In this document: one piece after another, positions 57,781 to 64,000 of the stretch
How positions within the stretch are numbered: the stretch's first letter is position 1
Layout of the letters: each line of letters starts with the position of its first letter
Source of the DNA: Peromyscus leucopus
Taxonomy: Eukaryota > Chordata > Mammalia > Rodentia > Cricetidae
Assembly (NCBI RefSeq): GCF_004664715.2
Contig: NC_051068.1
Coordinates: 129,414,716 to 129,478,715, forward strand
Direction of reading: 5' to 3'
Length of the DNA stretch: 64,000 nt
Notes under the pieces: model-generated
Database searches by the model: none
Told to the model about the DNA's origin: nothing
What the model saw: the letters and a program-made list of their open reading frames with translations, nothing else
Position numbers and translations under genes: made by a program

Positions 57781-60700
57781 CTGAGTAGAGGAGATAACCA
57801 TGTGACAGGATGTAAACACGGGCTCCACAAACAGATCATTACATGAACACATCTAAATTCATAACATTGAACTGTAAGCGGGCAAACAGTAACTTTTTAT
57901 AAACATGCGCTCATCAGACAAAAGCAAACAGTAACAGGGTTAGTTATGTACATAATGAGTATCCTCCAGAGCTACAGAAATGACAAGAGCAAAGATACAT
58001 TGTTTATGCCTGCTCTCAGGGAAAGTCTAAGTCTGTTTCTGTCTCTTAGATATCCTGAGGATACCGGCTTGAGACAAGTATTGATTATCTGCAGTAATTT
58101 GTTAGTTTTGCAAATTGGAACAGTGAGATTTTAATCAGATTCCATATGCTAAAAATTCGATTTTTCTCACATCATAAGATCTGCATCTATAAAGGAGATG
58201 TTAACTTCTAACTCTGCCTAAGCTAATGTGTGACAACCTTAAGGGCAGTTAAAATTTGAAGATGGTTAGTGCTATTTTTTTTTTTAGTATGCATCAAATA
58301 TCTGCACAACACTCTGGTGATATTTATATTGTAGATATCCTTTGCCAGGTACTAATGACTAGTAATTTTTCTCTGTAGGGCTTCATTAAAATATTAAGAT
58401 GTTTTAAAATGGCTCAACATCAAACTCTCAGTCAACAGTGGAAACACAATCATTGATAGTGCTTGCTTCTATAAGTAATTCTCTTATTTAATGCAGTAAA
58501 CTTTTTCTTAGCTATCATTGAGAACTGATGGTTGGATATCGTTTTTGTTCTGAGAGCACTCTTCCCAAAGTAATGATTTTTATCACCAGCATTTTGTGAG
58601 CTGTGGAGAGAGATGACCAATGATACACTTGTCTGCCAATTCTATTTGTTAAGGACTAGGGACTAGTTCACTGTCACCATGCCCAAAGTGAAAAAGACTC
58701 TAAACCTCTCCTTCTGGTTCAGAGGTAATTCCTTGATGCCCCATAGAGGACCAGCAATCTCACACACATGGGCTCCTGTTTTAAATTCTTAGTCACAGTG
58801 AGGCTCTGTCATGGAAGCATTCATGATTAAAATAAGGGAAAAAATGGTATCCTTTCCCTAGTGTGGTACTTGGAGCTGTCTCTCCAAGGACAACACTGAG
58901 ATCACTTGCCAACTCCATGTTGGATTGTTAAGCCTATAACATGAACAGACCCGTAGGCAGTTGACTTTCATGTGAGATCACAAATATCTTTTAGCTGCTG
59001 GTAATACTGTTCACTCAGGGTTAAATAGCTTAGCTGAGCTTCGGAAGAAAGTACCCCTCATCTCTGGTGCCATCTGATCACAGGCAGAATGTTACTACCA
59101 CAGCTCTGTGACATTGTAATATGTGCTCTGCAACCATGAATTTATCTGGGCCAATAGCTGGAAGGTTTCACAGGAGATACATCTTGAGTTATTGCTGAGT
59201 AACAGCTCATCGGGAAAGGAAATGTCACTTGGAGCAAACTAGAAGAAAGCTCCTAGGAAACTGTAGTTTGGAGCAGTAGTCTAAAGGAACTCAACTTCTT
59301 CAATCAAATGAGAAACTATTAAACACACATCACAACTGCTCTGAAAAGTTAGTGTCAGAAACCAGGGAATTACAAACAAACAGCTCAGGAAAAGGGAGGT
59401 GTCATCACAACAATGAAAAAATACAGATAAATTCGCCTTCACCATCTGAGCCAGACAGGGCCTTCAGACTTACTTATCGAAACCCTTCCCCAGCTATATT
59501 CTCTCTGCAGCTACAGGAGTCACCTACTTCTTAGTGTTTTGGTTCAAAGTGGGTGGGGCACATCTATCCAGGGTACGAGTAAATTGATGACACCAAATGC
59601 TTCACACCGTGTCATTCTATTTCAATGCTTTGTTTCCACTCATTCTTCTGTCTGAAATTACTGATCATCACACACACATTCCCCATACCTTCTTAGAACC
59701 CTTCTTAGATAGTTCATATTACTATATTTATATATGGCTGTTGTTTAAATGAGACCAGAGTTCCCAATTGTTCTGTATTATTTAACCCTAAATATTTTCA
59801 CCCATTAAGTTATCTGTCTACATGGAGGGTATAACTTAAGGCAAGGCACGAGCCACCTGATCAGGTGTCTCCTACTAATGCCAGCCATGAGACTTTGACA
59901 AAGCTTCAATGGGATGGATTACACCTATTTAAAACTTTCTGATGAAGTATTTTGCAAGTCAGAGACAATTTTCATGTTGAGAAACCAATACCCACAGCCA
60001 CATTTATTAATTCATTCTCTCCCTAGGAAAACTGTTTCCTTGTAGTGTAGACACAATCTACAAGTCATTATTTAAAAAAAAATAAGCTGAAAACTCAAAT
60101 TTAATATTAAAGAAATATACAATACAGTGACCCCGCCTTTATAAAAGCAGAGAATCAAATAAAACTGAAATGATCAAGTGAAACATTCTGATGGCATATT
60201 ACTCAGAATACCTAACTTGAAGATGTGAGAGGGGAAGGCCTCATTTTTGCAAAGCAATCTTTAATTTTCAAGTGACTCTGGGGTACACACAGTCTTTTGA
60301 ACTAGAGCCGCAAGGTTTCTTTTTTGTTTTTGTTTTTGTTTTTTGAGACAGGGTTTCTCTGTGTAGCTTTGGAGTCTTTCCTGGAACTCACTCCGTAGTC
60401 CAGGCTGGCTTTGAACTCACAGACATTGGCCTGGCTCTGCCTCCCGAGTGCTGGGGTTGAAGGTGTGCACCACGACCTCCCAGTAAGCCACACGGTTTAG
60501 TGAGTGGTGATGCAGATGAGCAAAAGCTCTAGAAAATGAAATGCTTGGTTTCTCTTAGAGAGATTCAAGCAGGTAACAAGAACTAATTCCATGCTTTGTA
60601 TTTTTTTCTTGTTTTTCTTTTTAACTCTCTAATCACTGCTCACTCAGCACAGTATTATGACTCAATTTTTAACTGAATTAGGATTAATTTGGGATTTATT

Positions 60701-61414
60701 TCCTTGTTTTGCTACACTGTACACACTAATTTGTTAAATTTGTAGTCTTTCTTGAGATACCATCTACATTTGTTGTTTATAGCTTGACTTGAATTGTAGA
60801 ATTTTTTTCTACATAAAAGTCAATATTCTAAATGTCAGGATTTTTTTTAATCAAATAAAATAGTGTGCAAGAGGGCATTTAATCTTGGCTTATTTTATTT
60901 TTCTGTTACTTGCTGGGAAGATTATTGCTCATTAGAGGTAATGACTTCAGTTGTCCCTTAGCTGTAGCTATGTGCAAATTTTATAAACAAATTAAGCTCG
61001 AGTTTAATATAAGTGAGTCCATGTGGAAAGAGTGAAATACTCACTTTTTATAGACTCAATAAAAATAACACTCTTTAGGTCACCAGGGAAGAGTTTTGGG
61101 TCCTGGGAGAGGCGGCCTTGCTTTCATGGCTAGAAAGACATTGAAGCACCATCCCAGATAATCGAGTCAAATTCTTTCTTACCAACAATATTTAGGCTAG
61201 CTTTGATAGGTAATTCACCTGCTGGTTATGACTTCTCAGAAAGCATTAAGAAATATCTACAATAAACTATTGCAATCCATCTCCCCCGCAAAATAAAAGT
61301 ACAATTCTGGAGCTATCCTTCCTGTAACTCATGCACCACCACATGTGCTCAGAGACACCAGGAAAGGAAAACCCAAGGCAGAAGGGGAATTCTTACAGAG
61401 AAACGCAGACATAC
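57781..61414 (-). other. Lrrc7: Lrrc7 intron, 3.6 kb
   Basis: This short intron lies between the large exon and the 141-nt cassette-type exon. One minus-strand B1 at 60.34-60.48 kb is the only clear repeat. The remainder looks single-copy, with no gene visible. Confidence 0.9.
60335..60484 (-). mobile_element. B1 SINE, cricetid-type variant
   Basis: 'tttgagacagggtttctctg' 'tgtagctttggagtctttcc' 'tggaactcactccg' shows the 'tagctttggag' variant. The right end is 'ccacgacctcccagt'. Diverged flanks 'agccgcaaggttt' and 'agccacacggttt' look like a target duplication. Confidence 0.9.
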
Positions 61415-63095
61415 CCTGTCTAACCTTCTAGCTTCTATATGTCTAAGCAGCTGCTGTCTCCAGTCTGCCGGCATTTTACCACAGCTCTCCTCTCCCTTCA
61501 CAGGGGTGGGCCTTGTCTTTATATCACTGTTATCTGACGGCTTGTCACCATAGTTACCCAGGTTATAGTCAGATGGTATTTTTTCCAGGAGGGCTGCCAT
61601 GGTAGGCCTAGCTGAAACTGGCCTTGTTTGGGAGGCTCCGTAACTCTCTGTGCTGTAGCTCCTGGCAGACAGTGGCCTCCTCTGGGTAAGGTTTTTAGCA
61701 GGGAAACTTCCCGCCTGCGCTTTCACTTCTTGATATGAAGGGTGCTCATCTTCATACCTGCCATTCCTCTTGAGGAACTGGGGATCAGTCATTGAAATGC
61801 TGCTCTGGCCTTCCAGCCCTCCCCTATAGGCTGTTCGGCCATACCTGTCACCAGGGGGCAGCTCATGGGGCTCGCTGACTCTTCTGAACATGGCCATTTC
61901 AGTGGAGCTGGCCAGGGAGTCAGCCCTCCTTAGGAAGCCTGCTCTGGGCCCCTGGCTGGCGAACTGAGCATTCACCATGGCATCCTCATTTACAGATGGC
62001 TGGGAAAAGGAGAACATCTGCTCCATGGGTGGGTAACCTCTATAGGCTCTGGGGCTGACCAGATCCTTGGCGATGTTTTTGCTGGGCTGCTGCACATACT
62101 CAGAATTGTGTGCAAAAGGGGGTGGAATCCTCTTCTCTGCTTTAACTTCCACTGCTCCTTGAGGATTGAAGCTTTGGTCAAACTGATAGACCTTCTTAGT
62201 CATAGATGCTTTCTGTTGGGGTGGCCCTTTACTACTTCCATACATGAGCATCTCGTCATCCAGCATGGGTACTGATTGGCTCCTGGACATACTGGACATG
62301 CCGTGCTCTGGTCCCAACAACTTGTCTGGCCGCTCGTGGCTTCCCAAGTGGTCACTCCCAGAGGCATAGTTTTCTAGTGGAATGTTATAAACCTTGTAGG
62401 TACCAATGTCAATCTCATCAATACTCTGAGACTTTTTGAACTTGTTGGACTTTATATCTTTCATGAGTGGGGACAGCCTCTCTGTGCTTTTGCTAATTGC
62501 AATAACACCTTTAGATGAATCTGGGCGGCAGTGGATTTGAGAAAAGACATTACCGAGACTCCTGTTGGGGGTGGGATCATGATACTCCCATGGCACTCCT
62601 GGAGAAAAGGGACCTGGTGTCTCTGTAGGCTCCTTCATGTGGTCTTTTCTTTCAGGCAAGGGGCTGGTAGTAGGGGTTGTTTCTAACTTGGAAGGAAAAG
62701 CAGTCCTGTCTTCAAATGGACTGGGGGTTCTGGTCCAGTTCTGCCAGGGATTGGAAGGAGGCACTTCTGTTTCTGGCGTGTGTCTATGTGTGGACTGCTC
62801 CAGTTCCAGGGGAACACCAACAATCCTGTCTTGCCTGATTAAAGGCCTACGCCCATGAGCAGGTATGCTTCTAGCTTTGGCGCTTAAGAGAGGGTTATTG
62901 TTGGCATTCTCTGCCGTGGCTTCCTCTGAGACAAAACCCGTGTTATCGTAATGGGAGCCGTCGGTCCAGTTGTCAGGGAAAGCATCACTCATTGGCAGCC
63001 GATCAGGACGCTGGGGGAGATTCCCTGGAGGAACAGCCTCCCGTTGGCTGAGTAATGGCTTTGCATCCAGAGGCTGTGGGAAAGGTGGTGCAATC
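61415..63095 (-). CDS. Lrrc7: Lrrc7 (densin-180) large internal coding exon
   Basis: This 1681-nt exon encodes about 560 residues of the cytoplasmic linker between the N-terminal leucine-rich repeats (outside the window) and the C-terminal PDZ domain of densin-180. Densin is a postsynaptic scaffold reported to bind CaMKII, alpha-actinin, Shank and delta-catenin. The minus-strand translation begins [15 protein letters not shown] and ends [12 protein letters not shown], which I recognise from rodent and human LRRC7. The chain is proline/serine-rich with no predicted globular fold. Basophilic kinase-type motifs R-R-A-D-S (near 61920) and F-R-R-V-S (near 61880) are visible, together with K-F-K-K-S-Q-S. 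The acceptor is the pyrimidine-rich 'gttcacag' at 63096, and the exon starts with the third base of a split codon. The donor is AGG|GTATGT at 61414, phase 0. Reading continues past the donor for 21 codons to a stop, and an open frame also extends upstream of the acceptor. Neither extension is real coding. Confidence 0.97.
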
Positions 63096-64000
63096 CTGTG
63101 AACATAAGCAGAAGGAGAAAAATGACCAAGAGGGAGAGGTGACCTTCCTATAAGGAGAATGCCACCAGCCTTTGTGCAACTCATTTTCCCCACCTGGCTC
63201 ACCGTTAAAGCACCACCAAAAGTCCACTTTAACCTGCTCTGTCTTTCCTATCTTCTGAGTAACCATGGCCTTCTGGAACGCTAGGAAACTGACGGCCTAA
63301 TGTATCCATTGTTTACTATCTTTGGTCCTTCCATAGAGTGCAAGCATGAAGAGAAAGGTCTTCTCCTTTTTGGGATCAGGATACATATTGGCTAAATGCG
63401 TGAATGAATGAAATAAGTGCTCTTTCAACCATGGTCCTGAAGATGGGCTGGCAAGGGGATTTCCACTACTTATCCCTGGAATGTCCAATTCAGAGTACTT
63501 CCAAGTTACCAGTTGAGAGAACTTAACACATTCCAAAGAGGAGGGGTCAGGGACCTCAGACAGGGCAGACATGTTGCTGCTTAGTGAATAAATGGATGGC
63601 TCTCTGGACCTTCCCAGCTTTCCCTGTCTCCCTCTGGCTCTCTCTGACCCTCTCTGACCTTCTCTGACCCTCGTTAATCCTCTCTGGATTTCTCTGGCTC
63701 TCCCTGACTCTTCCTGACTCCCTCTGGTGCTCTCTCTGACCCGCTCTGGTTCCCTCTGGCTCTCTCAAGTTCTCCCTGGCTCTCTCTGACCCTCTGGCTC
63801 TCCCTGGCTCTCTTTGGTTCTCTCTGGCTCTCCCTGTTTCCCTCTGGCCATCCCGGTCTTCCTCTGGTTCTTCCTGGCTCTCTCTGACCTTCTTTAACCA
63901 TCTCTGACCTTCTCTAATCCTCTCTGAGCCTCACTGGTTCTCTCCTGCTCTCTTTGGTTCTTTCTGACCTTCTCTGACCCTTTCTCGGCCTCTCTCACCC
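63096..64000 (-). other. Lrrc7: Lrrc7 intron upstream of the large exon (partial)
   Basis: This is the 3' end of the intron before the large exon. The first ~500 bases are single-copy with the polypyrimidine tract and acceptor. From about 63600 it is a degenerate pyrimidine minisatellite that continues past the window edge. Confidence 0.85.
63600..64000. repeat. Degenerate CTCTCTGRC/CTCTCTGGY minisatellite (partial)
   Basis: About 400 bases of 8-10-base pyrimidine-rich units (ctctctggc, ctctctgacc, ctccctgg, ctctggtt) continue to the window edge. On the Lrrc7 sense strand it is GA-rich. Open frames rich in R, E, Q, S and P on the minus strand are products of the repeat, not genes. Confidence 0.92.

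Noticed and set aside
63003..63266. Methionine-started frames around 63.1-63.2 kb as an alternative N terminus for the large exon
   Set aside because: The extra codons lie upstream of a good polypyrimidine tract and 'cag' acceptor. The known protein enters the exon at a split codon before IAPPF.
63556..63901. R/E/Q/S/P-rich open frames on the minus strand
   Set aside because: Low-complexity translation of the minisatellite; no start context, splice support or homology.

Overview
The window is nuclear genomic DNA from a rodent, most likely a cricetid (hamster, vole or deer-mouse type). It carries GT-AG introns and dense B1, B2/B3, B4/RSINE1 and ID-type SINEs. It also has rodent L1 3'-UTR pieces, a URR1-type hAT element, MIR relics and long CA/TG microsatellites. 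The cricetid call rests on B1 copies with the 'tagctttggag...cctggaac' variant and on one B1-containing LTR-like element near 46.2-46.6 kb. It is an inference from memory of those repeat families, not a computed match.

One protein-coding gene is supported. It is the 3' part of Lrrc7 (densin-180, a postsynaptic-density LAP-family scaffold), read on the minus strand from about 63.1 kb down to the start of the window. Seven coding exons join in frame with consensus GT-AG sites: 63095-61415 (large disordered, proline/serine-rich region), 57780-57640, 49350-49231, 36255-36034, 27609-27517, 12894-12820 and 1339-1232 (stop codon 1234-1232). Together they hold 2440 coding bases, one third-codon base plus 813 codons including the stop. 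The last three encode the C-terminal PDZ domain. The 141-, 120- and 222-nt exons before the PDZ all begin and end in phase 0, so each could be skipped without a frame shift, which fits the known C-terminal splice variation of densin. The 5' leucine-rich-repeat half of the gene lies outside the window, beyond 64 kb.

Everything else is intron or 3' UTR. Introns run 3.6 to 14.6 kb and hold SINEs, L1 fragments, MaLR-like LTR repeats, one ERVK-like solo LTR (32924-33320), one URR1-type hAT with intact 8-bp target duplications (29402-29624), several tandem duplications, Z-DNA-prone alternating tracts, a 115-bp polypurine tract, a G-quadruplex candidate and a minisatellite that runs off the right edge.

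I found no second gene, no RNA gene, no CRISPR array and no sign of a novel multi-gene system. The most informative points are the exon structure of the Lrrc7 C terminus and a set of unusual repeats.
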